Below, piece by piece: positions 55,248 to 64,000 of a DNA stretch of 64,000 nucleotides (the first letter of the stretch is position 1; every line of letters starts with the position of its first letter). The notes below the pieces were generated by a model. That model did not search any database and had not been told where the DNA came from. It saw only the letters and a program-made list of their open reading frames with translations. The DNA lies in NCBI GenBank assembly GCA_041441915.1, contig JASDRS010000019.1, forward strand, positions 100,965-164,964, written 5' to 3'. Source of the stretch: UBA10365 sp041441915 (lineage in GTDB: Bacteria; Pseudomonadota; Alphaproteobacteria; Rhodobacterales; Rhodobacteraceae). The position numbers and the translations under genes were made by a program.

Positions 55248-55525
55248 TATATTTCCTTTGTTTTGAAGCCTAAGTTGCACGAAGTGGCAGAGCCAGAAAG
55301 GCTTTATTTAAACGTCTCATGGACGGCCTGACGCTGACATAGCATTTATCTTCCAGACCTTACCACAGCTTGGGCACCAAACACAGAGCCTGATTGCCCC
55401 CCTCCAAAGTGTTATAAATGCCAAATCCATGATGGCTTGGATCCAGCAACTTAGACTAAAAGTAGCCTCCAGCGGGATATAAATATCTGAAAAGACTATT
55501 CGAGGTCTTTGGCGCAACAAAAAAA

Positions 55526-55786
55526 GTGCTACTTCCATTAAATAACAAGAGCTTAAGTGTAATAAGTGAACTTACTGGGGGATGTATTTGTGGATCAATT
55601 AGATACAAAATTTCCGCACCGTCATTACGAACCGATACCCGCTATTACCACTTTTACAAAAAAGCATTGAAAACACATTTTTGTGCTTATTTGGCTGCTG
55701 AAAAATTGACGCTGATGGGCGAAAAAATCTCCACATTCAAATATGTTCATCAGAACATGGCCACTGCCCAAGTCCGTGATTTGTAA
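55526..55786 (+). pseudogene. GFA-family (glutathione-dependent formaldehyde-activating) remnant
   Basis: From about residue 15 the frame reads ELTGGCICGSIRYKISAPSL, a GFA-domain start, then FYKKALKTHFCAYLAAEKL. In intact members the middle block carries CHCxxC zinc ligands before K; here it reads YYHFYKKA, with the cysteines gone, and the protein stops before the final CxxC. The N-terminal 14 residues have no convincing ribosome site. I read it as a truncated and eroding gene, not a working zinc enzyme. Confidence 0.6.
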
Positions 55787-56810
55787 TAAATCGGGAACAG
55801 GTATCAGCGCAAAAATACGGCGCTTTTCAGATATTTAGATGGCTAAATATCAGCAGCTTGGATAAGTCGCACTAAATTAATGTGGCTGCCCATCTCTTTG
55901 ATGAAGGTCAGCTCAAACGGTCAAAAAATCAAACACAACTTCACTTTAAAAAAATCAATTAGGGAGTTACAGCAAGGATTAAATCATATATTGATCGATA
56001 ATTTTTCTAATTATTTTTAAATTTTTTATAAGAAAATTTAGACAGCGCCATCGAACCTTGGGGCTCAAACTTATCAACGAAAGCTCTTAATTTTTCATAA
56101 TTTATTTCCATTTTGATGCGCTCGCATGCATGACAGTTACACCAAAGTAGGTCACCACAATATCGGTTACAATTTAAATCCCATTGGTAAATATAGCATC
56201 AACTGTTTTAATTTGGAATGGCACTTGCCAGCTTTGACGCTCCTGAAGTCTAGCAATTATTTCTACCACATGACACAGCTAAAACGTTTCTGACCTCCTC
56301 ATCCTGGGACCCTGTAAGAGTTTTAATGTCATTGAGCAAAAGAGATACTGTTCTTGGGATATTTTTATGTTTTTAAAAAGCTGTTGTTACTTTGAAAATT
56401 CATTATCTGAAGTATCTTTACCATTTAACATAGGCATATTTTCTTCATCATTAAGAATACCTACATTAGGTATCTAACTGCATCTTATGGCCACTATAGT
56501 GAGGTCCAGACGGAAATTGCAAAGCGGCGATTCCGAGAATAAAAAAATGAAAATTGACTAACTACGAAAATAGTTTTCACCACTCTCTGTCCAATTTATA
56601 TTAACCTTATGAAATAAAATTCTGAAATATTAAATTACATTTTATCATAGACTTAACGGCGGCTCCTTTTTTAAACAGCGGTATAAACTTTGCTTTTTTG
56701 GGCGAAAAAAGCGCCTCACAATAAATCGCAAAACATCACAAAGCTCGGTCTACACTAGTTTGAACACTAGCTACTCCTTACCTTAACAGCATTTTTGCAA
56801 GTAACTATAA
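55787..56810. other. AT-rich intergenic stretch of 1 kb
   Basis: No gene can be supported. One 34-codon frame on the minus strand (56007-56111, MEINYEKLRAFVDKFEPQGS and so on) has protein-like composition but no ribosome site and may be a scrap of a lost gene. No RNA gene is recognised. Confidence 0.35.
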
Positions 56811-57155
56811 TTACATCTCTATAAAATGCTCATCAAATGTTTTCAGCTTTCCAAAAATCGTAGCACCAAAAACTTTCCGTAGAAATTTGTTATCCTTAGA
56901 CCATTCAATTACAGCCTCGGGGGGTAAATCCATTATTTTTTCATCAAATATCATGAGCGTTTTAGACTGGCCCTGGATACGTTTTAAGTTTTCCAAAAAA
57001 TCGGGTTCCTTGGAAGCGTTTTGAAAATGAATAATAAGAAACTCTGCTGCCATTTGGTTTTGCCAAATGACCTTTTGTAGTTTTTTAATTTTGTGCCTTT
57101 TGAACCAGTCAATCATTTCAAATTTATCCAAATAATTTTTAAAACCATACAGCAA
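56811..57155 (-). CDS. Hypothetical protein
   Basis: A 114-residue soluble protein that I do not recognise. It is rich in K, F and I, with IDWFKRHKIKKLQKVIWQNQ near the start and a hydrophobic core (MAAEFLIIHF, TLMIFDEKIM) suggesting an alternating alpha/beta fold. The apparent start is TTG; an internal ATG 13 codons later is an alternative, and neither has a strong ribosome site. It stands alone in AT-rich DNA between pseudogenes, so expression is uncertain. Confidence 0.45.
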   Translation of the reverse strand: MLYGFKNYLDKFEMIDWFKRHKIKKLQKVIWQNQMAAEFLIIHFQNASKEPDFLENLKRIQGQSKTLMIFDEKIMDLPPEAVIEWSKDNKFLRKVFGATIFGKLKTFDEHFIEM

Positions 57156-57581
57156 TTAAAATAACCAAATACAATCTAAATCAAGCTTTGAAATGGTTAA
57201 TTACATCAGGTCAGAAGTAATATACTGGCCTTTACAAAAAATGATTGGCTTAGGTGCACTATTTTGTCTTCTCAAAGATTGCGCCGTGCTGAGTGAGGCG
57301 GTTTAGGTAATTGTGCGTCCCCATGACGCTTAGGTCAAATAGTGTGACCTCGCTCAAGCGATGGAAGGTGCCACCGGCAGGAGAAAATGAATGACACAAA
57401 AAAGGTCCAATTTTTTAGAAAACGGACAATATTTCCAAATGATTTAATAGTAATCACCAACTTTACAGCAGTTTTTGAAAGAGTTGGTAGTTTTTCCGAC
57501 CAAGGTTTATCCAATCTTCAGTGACGCAAAAATTCATTAGGAGCTTTTTTTAATTGAGACAATTATCCAGATAAAGCTCTA
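57156..57581. other. Intergenic stretch beside the aminotransferase remnant
   Basis: No gene or RNA is recognised in these 426 bases. The central part (57270-57385) is richer in GC than its surroundings and may be a remnant of lost coding DNA, but it matches nothing I know. Confidence 0.35.
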
Positions 57582-58500
57582 CTATCCTAGAACTTCCCGA
57601 ACTGACTCTTTTAGCTTTTCGGCAATTTCGTCGACCTCTTCATGGGTCAGACAAAAGGGTGGCGCAAAACCCAGAATATCGCCTTCGGGCATGGCGCGGC
57701 TGATGATGCCCCTTTTTAATAGCGCGGCATTTAAGGCGTAGCTGATTTTTTTATCCATGTCGAAATATGTCCAGCTGTCTTTATCCGCCACAAATTCAAC
57801 CGCGCACATCAGGCCCTCACCCCGTACTTCGCCTACATTTTTGTGATTACCAACAGCTTCCATGAGTGTTTTTTCAGATAGGCACCGACTTCTCCAGCAT
57901 TTTGCACAAGGTTTAGCTGATCTATGAGTTTTAGATTGGCCACGCCCGCAGCCGTACAAACTGGATGGGCGGAATAGGTCCATCCGTGGCCTATGGGTCC
58001 AAGCTTATCCGTACCCGCTTCTAGAATTTTCCAAAACTTCACTGACGATGGAACCCAACAGGGGCGCATAGGCCGAAGTTAAGCCTTTGGCGATGGTGAT
58101 GATATCTGGCTTCATGCTGTAGTGATCAGAGCCAAACATCGACCCCAAGCGGCCAAAACCTGTGACGACCTCGTCAGCAATTAGCAAAATATCATTATCA
58201 TCAAGCACGGCTTGAATCGCAGGCAATAGCCCTCGGGTGGTGGAACCAAACCACCAGTTCCAAGTGCTGGCTCACCGATAAAGGCCACTATCTTATCCGC
58301 GCCTTCATGTTTGATTAGGTTTTCCAGCGCATTCACGCAGTGGGCCACGAATTCGGCTTCGGATTGATCAAGGCTTTCACGTCGATAATAATAAGGCGCT
58401 TCAGTGTGGATAACTTGCGAAAAGGGCAAGTCGAATTTGTTATGGAAAAGCTTCAGCCCCGTCAATGACCCCGTCATCAAACCCGACCATATAGACCTGT
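57582..58500 (-). pseudogene. Class III aminotransferase, truncated and multiply frameshifted
   Basis: Four fragments in changing frames follow the order of a class III (omega) aminotransferase: MTGSLTGLKLFHNKFDLPFS and IHTEAPYYYRRESL; LLIADEVVTGFGRLGSMFG with the PLP lysine in IITIAKGLTSAYAPL; GWTYSAHPVCTAAGVANLKL; and VGEVRGEGLMCAVEFV to the C-terminus. Frame changes occur near 58,200, 58,020-58,060 and 57,850-57,870. The first roughly 150 residues are missing. It cannot make a working enzyme. Confidence 0.9.
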
Positions 58501-58597
58501 TAGTTTATAAAATTCTAAATGTGGTATTTGTTGATGCCAACGAAAAGATGCAGCACAGGTTATGCAATTAAATCAAAATTGATTTAATTGAAAAAAT

Positions 58598-59284
58598 ATG
58601 TTATTTATTTTGCAAGTTTTAAAAGCTTATATTTGGAAAAGTCCAATGACTTATGATGAAGCCTTTGAAGTGGCTCACTGCCCAGAAACTCGTGAAGCAA
58701 TTAACAAGCTTCGTGAAAAATACATTCGTTATCCAATCACCAAATCCTTAACCGCTGAGGATGCATTCATTAGTAATTTGGTCCTAAAAGGTAGGGTGTT
58801 AGAGCTAGGCTGCGGTCTTGGATATTCATCTAAGTATTTTAAAGAGTGTGGGTTCCAAGTCCATTCATGGGAAAGTTCTCGCTCAATGATGGTATTAGCC
58901 AAGCAAATAAATGGCATGAACGTTGTAAACATGTCTGTTAGTGGTTTAGAAAAAATAAGTTTTTATGATGGTGTGTTTGCAAACCTTAGCATGATGAATT
59001 TCACTAAAGCCGATTTTGAAAAAAATCTAAAATTAATCTATAGAAGCCTTATTCCTGGGGGAATTTTGCATTTGGTACTTAAACTTGGCGATGGTGAAAC
59101 AAAAGATGCCTTAGGGCAAACGATCACCTACTATCAGGAAGGCGAAATATATCAATTATTTAGCAAAACATATTTTATGTTGATTGAAAATTTAAAGGGC
59201 GAGAGCATAAATTTAAAAGGGCAGGCTGAGCCATGGATAGCTCTTCAGTTTGCCAAAGGCAGTGACTATGGATCTCGCCTGTAA
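58598..59284 (+). CDS. Class I SAM-dependent methyltransferase
   Basis: A 228-residue methyltransferase with motif I VLELGCGLGYSSKYF (about residue 66), an acidic position after strand 2 (WESSRSMMVLA) and the later motif IPGGILHLVLKLGDGE. The likely true start is the ATG at 58646 (MTYDEAFEVAHCPETREAIN), which has GGAAAAG nearby. The substrate is unknown. Its base composition is close to the AT-rich surroundings, and it lies between a pseudogene and the cNMP-binding gene with no operon partner. Confidence 0.8.
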   Translation: MLFILQVLKAYIWKSPMTYDEAFEVAHCPETREAINKLREKYIRYPITKSLTAEDAFISNLVLKGRVLELGCGLGYSSKYFKECGFQVHSWESSRSMMVLAKQINGMNVVNMSVSGLEKISFYDGVFANLSMMNFTKADFEKNLKLIYRSLIPGGILHLVLKLGDGETKDALGQTITYYQEGEIYQLFSKTYFMLIENLKGESINLKGQAEPWIALQFAKGSDYGSRL

Positions 59285-59571
59285 CTATTATTTTACTGCT
59301 GGGTAGGGCTACGTCACCTAAACCGACGCACAAATAGAACTATGCACGAGTTAAAGAATTCAAAAATATCAATCCTAATATTCAGTACATAAAAAAAACA
59401 TTTACACGAGATTGAAAGAGTGAGCGGGGCTTATACCTTTAAATTATCAAAATAGCCCATCAGTGCAGCACCCCATATATAACTACACCGCATACCGCGA
59501 ATGGCCCCTTCACACAAATGTAATAATAAATAATGTTAATAAGATAATTAATTGCACATGAATTTAACAAT

Positions 59572-60351
59572 TCATTTTAAAATTTGTCTTAAATGATTCA
59601 TAGATTTTAATCTTTGAAGGATAGAAACTAAAGCTAACCGAACCAAAGGATCTTCTTTTGTTAAATAATCTGTGAGAAATTCGCTGCTGACTAACTGTAA
59701 TGATGTTTCGCCTACTGACCTAGCCGTCGCTGTTCTAACGTTACCAGTTAATATAGCCATTTCACCAAATGAATCACCAGAACTGTATTCAAATATCACC
59801 TCTTCTAACTTGTCAAAAACTGTGACACGCCCAGATAAAACATAAAAAAAGAACCTTGGAATTTGTCCTTTCATAAATATCAATTCACCGTTTTGATAAT
59901 CTTTAATCGGAAAAGGAGGGTTTTGTATTGATAAAAAGTTATCATCTATCAGGTGATAAGTGTTACTTTTTTTTGACTCAAAAACTCTATCCAATGAGTA
60001 CTTAATCACACCTCTACTTAGAGCTGATGAAAAACCAATTTTTTTCCTGACATCATAAGCAGAAAATGTAAAAACTTGAGTTGGTTCTTTTATCATATAC
60101 TGAAGTTGATATGGTTTTGACAGACAAGCCTCACAAAACCCAATAGGATCTCCAGGTCCAATTGTTTGAGTTTGACCTATACTATTTCTGGCCAAGACAT
60201 ACCCTTTTTTAATTACAAAACACTTATCAAAATCTTTTCCAATATTTAGGTTCTCATCATCGAGTTCACTTATCTTATAATGACCTTCAAGCAGGTTAAT
60301 TAAATTATCAATTAATGCAGTGTCATTTTCTTCTTGAGAATTTGTGAACAT
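59572..60351 (-). CDS. Protein with two cyclic-nucleotide-binding domains and no DNA-binding domain
   Basis: A 259-residue soluble protein with two Crp-type sensor domains. The C-terminal one (about residues 150-250) has a full phosphate-binding cassette, FGEMAILTGNVRTATARS. The N-terminal one (about 20-125) keeps the fold pattern (VIKKGYVLARNS, GPGDPIGF) but has lost the cassette arginine. There is no helix-turn-helix, kinase or channel part, so it is neither a standard Crp regulator nor an enzyme. It probably acts by binding another protein. It is AT-rich like its surroundings. Confidence 0.8.
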   Translation of the reverse strand: MFTNSQEENDTALIDNLINLLEGHYKISELDDENLNIGKDFDKCFVIKKGYVLARNSIGQTQTIGPGDPIGFCEACLSKPYQLQYMIKEPTQVFTFSAYDVRKKIGFSSALSRGVIKYSLDRVFESKKSNTYHLIDDNFLSIQNPPFPIKDYQNGELIFMKGQIPRFFFYVLSGRVTVFDKLEEVIFEYSSGDSFGEMAILTGNVRTATARSVGETSLQLVSSEFLTDYLTKEDPLVRLALVSILQRLKSMNHLRQILK

Positions 60352-60539
60352 TAATTACCTAAAGCTTTGCAAATTACTAAAGTATCGATTTAAACATTAA
60401 TAAAGTTAATGACAATCCATATTGCGACTTTGCAGGGGCTCAGCTGTCCGTCTTTAGAGTTCTCAGGTCAAATAGCAGCCTAAACTAATAGAATACGTGT
60501 GATAATTTTAAAAGATAGTAATACTCTGGAAAATATTCG

Positions 60540-60689
60540 ATGATCAAAATACCAGACCAAAAGTCAAACACTCCGCCAGTCAAAGCTAGTGAAGGTTCTT
60601 CTGAACCCAATGTATTAGTTGATAGTATTACCGTCAAGTCAGTCATCATTGCTGTGCGTCAGTGGATGAACGAAGGTAAGGTGCAATGA
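60540..60689 (+). CDS. Small protein of 49 residues coupled to the MFS gene
   Basis: An ATG at 60540, with GGAAAA nine bases upstream, opens a 49-codon frame (MIKIPDQKSNTPPVKASEGS at the start, VKSVIIAVRQWMNEGKVQ at the end). Its TGA overlaps the ATG of the MFS gene in ATGA, a strong sign of translational coupling. The first half is probably disordered and the second an amphipathic helix. I recognise no family. Confidence 0.5.
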   Translation: MIKIPDQKSNTPPVKASEGSSEPNVLVDSITVKSVIIAVRQWMNEGKVQ

Positions 60690-62035
60690 TACCTAAACGA
60701 TCCATCCTTGCCGACCGCACCTATCGCCACTTATTTATGGCTCAGATCGTGGCACTGCTTGGCACTGGACTTACGACCATTGCCCTAGGGATTCTGGCCT
60801 ATGATATGTCTGGCCAACGGGCTGGTCTGGTTCTGGGGGCTATTTTCACGATTAAGATGGTGGCCTACGTCGGCATTGCTCCCATTGCCGGCGCTTTCGC
60901 TAATCGTTGGCCGCGCCGTACAGTGTTGGTCAGCCTTGATCTGATCCGAGCGGCAGTCGTGGTTTTTCTGCCATTCGTGAACGAGATTTGGCAGGTCTAT
61001 TTCTTGATTTTCGTGCTGCAATCCGCCTCTGCCGCGTATACGCCCACGTTTCAGGCAACAATCCCCGACATTCTACCGGAAGAAGACCGCTATACCCGAG
61101 CATTGTCACTCTCTCGACTGGCCTATGATCTTGAAAACATCATTAGCCCTACGCTTGCAGCGATACTGTTGACCTTCGTCGGTTATCAGACGTTGTTTCT
61201 TGGAACTGTGATAGGGTTTGTTGGCTCAGCCATCTTAGTGGTCTCGGTGCTGCTGCCCAGCCCGCAACCAACAGCCCCACGTGGGATCTACGACCGCACC
61301 ACACGGGGGATGCGCATTTACCTTGCCACACCACGCCTGCGGGGGCTCTTATCGCTCAACTTCGCAGCTGCTGCGGCAGGTGCGATGGTGCTGGTGAACA
61401 CCGTGGTTCTGGTCCGATCAGATCTGGGCCTTGGCGACGCACAAGTGGCCATCTCCCTCGGTGCCTTCGGAGGCGGCTCGATGCTAGCCGCACTGCTGCT
61501 TCCTCTACTATTGGACAACTGGCCCGACCGCCCAGTTATGATTGGCGGGGCGGCAGTACTCGTCGCGTCACTTCTGGGTCTGTCCTTGATATCATTCATT
61601 TATGCCACCCAGTGGATTTTATTGCTTGCAGGCTGGCTAATCATTGGGATTGGGTATTCTGTCGTGCTGACCCCATCGGGACGTCTGCTCAAACGATCTT
61701 CTCATGCCGAAGACCGGCCTGCCGTCTATGCCGCTCAGTTTGCATTATCACATGCCTGCTGGCTGGTGACATATCCCCTGTCAGGCTGGCTGATCACCAT
61801 TGCAGGACCAACAACGGCATTCACAACGTTGGCACTTCTTGCTGCTGTCGGGATGTTCGGTGGGGCCTACCTCTGGCCACAAAACGACAATGAGCCACTA
61901 AAGCACTCACATGAAGACCTCCCAGAAAATCACCCACATGTGCAGGATGGCCGATCCCATAGCCATCCGATTGTGATTGACGACTGCCATAAACACTGGC
62001 CGCGTTTAAGAAAGCCGAAAATCTATAATGGTTAA
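60686..62035 (+). CDS. MFS transporter with histidine-rich C-terminal tail
   Basis: A 449-residue major facilitator of the enterobactin-exporter-like (EntS) type with twelve predicted helices; the loop between helices 2 and 3 reads AGAFANRWPRRTVLV. After the last helix a cytosolic tail of about 45 residues holds many histidines (LKHSHEDLPENHPHVQDGRS, then HSHP), suggesting metal binding. Its higher GC and cleaner codon use differ from the surrounding AT-rich DNA, and an IS3-type fragment follows within 30 bases, so recent transfer is likely. The substrate is unknown. Confidence 0.85.
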   Translation: MIPKRSILADRTYRHLFMAQIVALLGTGLTTIALGILAYDMSGQRAGLVLGAIFTIKMVAYVGIAPIAGAFANRWPRRTVLVSLDLIRAAVVVFLPFVNEIWQVYFLIFVLQSASAAYTPTFQATIPDILPEEDRYTRALSLSRLAYDLENIISPTLAAILLTFVGYQTLFLGTVIGFVGSAILVVSVLLPSPQPTAPRGIYDRTTRGMRIYLATPRLRGLLSLNFAAAAAGAMVLVNTVVLVRSDLGLGDAQVAISLGAFGGGSMLAALLLPLLLDNWPDRPVMIGGAAVLVASLLGLSLISFIYATQWILLLAGWLIIGIGYSVVLTPSGRLLKRSSHAEDRPAVYAAQFALSHACWLVTYPLSGWLITIAGPTTAFTTLALLAAVGMFGGAYLWPQNDNEPLKHSHEDLPENHPHVQDGRSHSHPIVIDDCHKHWPRLRKPKIYNG

Positions 62036-62060
62036 AATAAGGTGGCGACGCTTTTTAGTA

Positions 62061-62346
62061 TCGAACTATGGCCCGGAGTTCGTGGCAGAAGTGTTCCAAA
62101 ACTGGCTTGCGCATGTGGGGATCAAACCAATACGCATCTACCCAGCCTCACCATGGGAAAACGGCTATAATGAGAGATTTAATGGAACCCTAAGGCGAGA
62201 TCTTGGACACACAGTGGTTCGCAACAACGCGGAAACCACAAACCACCATCAATCTTTGGCTGACTGAGTGTAATCACATCAGGCCACATCAATCTCTCGA
62301 CATGAGGCTCCCTGTCCCAGAAACTCTATCAACAAGTGGTACATAA
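62061..62346 (+). mobile_element. IS3-family transposase OrfB C-terminal fragment
   Basis: The integrase core end is recognisable: NYGPEFVAEVFQNWLAHVGI, then PASPWENGYNERFNGTLRRD. A frameshift near 62,240 moves to WLTECNHIRPHQSLDMRLPV and a stop at 62344-62346. The catalytic D35E glutamate lies in PWENGYNERF; the first two acidic residues and the whole N-terminus are missing. The sequence just after (GGGGGCTGGACACC) looks like an IS3-type terminal repeat. Confidence 0.82.
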
Positions 62347-62508
62347 ATTGGGGGCTGGACACCTCCATTTTGCTTGAGAGCGACTTTAGCGGGCGCCACC
62401 GCTAAACCTGATTTGCTGTGGAACTCTACCATTTTTGGACCAATTATTGCCACCGGCACGCTGCCCCTTTGGAGCCTGAACCTCACAATATCATCTGAAA
62501 AAACTCTC

Positions 62509-62945
62509 TCAAAAATGGTTGAGGACCTTCTTACGCCTGTCTGTCATGATGACCCCCGCTGCATCCCAAATAGGCTTGCGCATCTCGATCATATCGCCTG
62601 GGACAACGCCTTGTATTTTTGGCACCAAATGCACCCCATCCCAGGCGTCAGGTTCACAGAACTTTGATGCATCGACAAAGTAAGTTTCTTGCTCGATCGC
62701 CAATTCACGGCAAAACATCGAAAGTTCTGGCAAACACCTCGGCGATGACACAATCATGACAGTTGGCGGCTTTGCTCCCAAACCTGAGTTGCCCTGGGCA
62801 AATGGCAAATATCTCACCATAGAAATTAAATCACGTATTGCAGTAGACGCATCCTAGGGCTTGCGCCCAGCCAATGCAAAGCGATCGTTTGTTCCAAGGG
62901 TTAAAATTACAAGATCTCATGGGGCATCTTGAAGCAATACTACCA
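62509..62945 (-). pseudogene. SGNH/GDSL hydrolase remnant with in-frame stops
   Basis: The frame reads DLVILTLGTNDRFALAGRKP, STAIRDLISMVRYLPF and then FVDASKFCEPDAWDGVHL: the middle GTND block and the catalytic DGxHL block of a GDSL esterase. Stops lie in frame at 62917-62919 (TGA) and 62854-62856 (TAG). The N-terminal GDS block with the serine nucleophile is missing, and the last about 30 codons are not homologous. It is a dead arylesterase-like gene. Confidence 0.78.
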
Positions 62946-62974
62946 GTAAGTTCATAAGTATTAATGCAATAGGC

Positions 62975-63340
62975 TTATTGTCTGACGTCAGACAGTAAAA
63001 AGTTTTTTAATTTAAACAGCATAAGGCCTATTGCTAAACCAAATAGAGATCCCATTGCGCCGGCATAAAAGTCTGTGGCATTGCCGTAACGGTTAACATA
63101 GGGCTGAATTATTTCAATTATTGCTCCGAGCATCCAACCATACGGTAAAATAACCTTCCAATAACTTAGGTTAACAAAAGTCATAGCGATACTTAAAGCA
63201 GCAAATGCAATAAAATGGTGCAGCTTATCTCCACCTGGCAGGTCTACTTTTTCGGATAAGGATGTCAACGTCCCAACACAAATTATTATAGTGAATATGG
63301 CAGAAAATGTGATGCCAATCTTAAAATAATCTGGAGTCAC
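62975..63340 (-). CDS. VanZ-like membrane protein
   Basis: A 121-residue protein with four predicted membrane helices. The VanZ family markers GGDKLHHFIAFAALSI and EIIQPYVNRYGNATDFYAGA are present, containing the conserved D, H and N residues. VanZ itself gives low-level teicoplanin resistance, but most small VanZ-like proteins in proteobacteria have no known role. The ATG at 63340 overlaps no other gene, and AT-rich DNA surrounds it. Confidence 0.8.
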   Translation of the reverse strand: MTPDYFKIGITFSAIFTIIICVGTLTSLSEKVDLPGGDKLHHFIAFAALSIAMTFVNLSYWKVILPYGWMLGAIIEIIQPYVNRYGNATDFYAGAMGSLFGLAIGLMLFKLKNFLLSDVRQ

Positions 63341-64000
63341 CTAAACATTCCAATCACCTAATAGACTTACAATATGCCGCTTTTCAATACTTAAATTATT
63401 TTCTTATCCCATTATTCTCAGGTTTTTACTGCATGTCAATCGTACCATTCGTAGTGTTGGCAAGGTGCGGGGCTAGTTAGCCTCCCCTTGAGGCCCCCAT
63501 AATGATCAGCTTATGCAATGTGGGGTCAGACACCACTAGCCTGAGCCGTTCATTTTATTATTAAAGCCGTTTTAACTCTTTCAGTTTGTCCGTCCCCATG
63601 CCACCGAATTGCTTACGCCATTATCACTATTGGGTGGGTATAGATTTAGATAGCTAACCTAATTGTCCTTTATTTAACAATCTACTTACAAAATATTTAC
63701 AAAGCCTTTTGAATAAACGTTGCACATCACACCACATTTTTCAATTTAACGTTCACTCCCATTAGTACCAATTTTTGGTCATCTTTAAAATATTCTACGA
63801 TATTCCTTATTTCATCATCTCTTAAATTTATATCAGGTGCGTTTTTGAAGCGCTTGATCTGTCGTTAATTCCATAAGGCAGTCCGATGTGTTTTGTTATT
63901 TATTTGATTTAATTGAGTGAACAGCTTTTAGCTGAGCATTAGGATGGCCACCAACCGCAGTTCTCATAGTTAATCCTCAGACATTCACGTGCCATAACTT
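63341..64000. other. End of the window: AT-rich, with one transposase scrap
   Basis: Apart from a transposase OrfA fragment at 63561-63620, no gene is seen in the last 660 bases. TGTGGGGTCAGACACCA near 63,518 may be an IS end. Confidence 0.4.
63561..63620 (-). mobile_element. IS3-family OrfA fragment
   Basis: Twenty codons before a stop read WRKQFGGMGTDKLKELKRL, matching the helix-turn-helix-to-leucine-zipper junction of IS3-type OrfA. Nothing of the rest is left on either side. It is on the opposite strand from the OrfB fragment 1.2 kb away, so the two need not come from one element. Confidence 0.6.

Noticed and set aside
1..64000. CRISPR arrays, prophage or a defence island
   Set aside because: No regularly spaced repeats, phage structural genes or known defence families were seen anywhere in the window.

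Overview
The window looks like a chromosome segment of a marine Rhodobacterales (Roseobacter-type) alphaproteobacterium of moderate GC content. The evidence is gene order and protein style: secD-secF-Mth938-ccmABCD, dnaB-alr-mlaEF-radA-cvpA-purF, an InfC beginning ARRPHNAPPQR, and paired FAD/GcvT-type demethylating dehydrogenases. I cannot assign a genus from sequence alone.

Positions 1-24,746 are mostly housekeeping genes: cytochrome c maturation (ccmDCBA) and Sec translocon accessory genes (secF, secD, yajC) on the minus strand, then serS, ssb, sufT, an A-type Fe-S carrier, tpiA, a cytochrome P450, an Lrp-type regulator, fpr, infC, pyrC, pyrE, dnaB, alr, mlaE, mlaF, radA, cvpA, purF and an SDR. 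Within this block, 11.05-12.10 kb is a deletion scar. It holds the C-terminal end of cysH (sulfonucleotide reductase) and a frameshifted DUF934 gene in front of an intact fpr, beside a shortened DUF898 gene.

Positions 24.7-32.3 kb hold a methylated-amine (betaine/dimethylglycine-like) catabolic locus that is breaking down. One FAD/GcvT dehydrogenase is intact. Its neighbour of the same length carries two in-frame stops. The divergent LysR regulator carries one in-frame stop but keeps a near-perfect operator. mttB and a MmsB-type dehydrogenase are reduced to two end fragments joined at a deletion junction. The Cys/Met-metabolism PLP lyase downstream is intact.

Positions 32.7-45.0 kb return to ordinary genes: bactofilin, tRNA-Ser(UGA), a D-Ala-D-Ala carboxypeptidase, tmk-holB-tatD-MBL-AEC in one tightly packed operon, a SulP permease, and divergent cysD-cysNC for sulfate activation. 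Intact activation genes in a window that also holds a wrecked sulfonucleotide reductase raise the question of where the APS/PAPS goes.

Positions 45-51 kb carry iolG and a molybdenum hydroxylase operon (FAD, 2Fe-2S and molybdopterin subunits, then a MoaD-like protein and a MocA-like cytidylyltransferase). The large subunit has AYRAPGAP rather than a CO-dehydrogenase form I loop.

From about 51 kb to the end the DNA is AT-rich and littered with wreckage: remnants of an FAD-linked oxidase, an SDR, a GFA-family protein, a class III aminotransferase, a GDSL hydrolase and IS3-type transposases. Among these lie apparently intact genes: HpcH/HpaI aldolase, phosphotransferase, methyltransferase, a two-domain cyclic-nucleotide sensor without a DNA-binding domain, an MFS exporter with a His-rich tail translated from a coupled 49-codon gene, a 43-residue lysine-rich small protein and a VanZ-like protein. 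I see no CRISPR array, prophage or clear new defence system. The strongest story is the directional gene loss.
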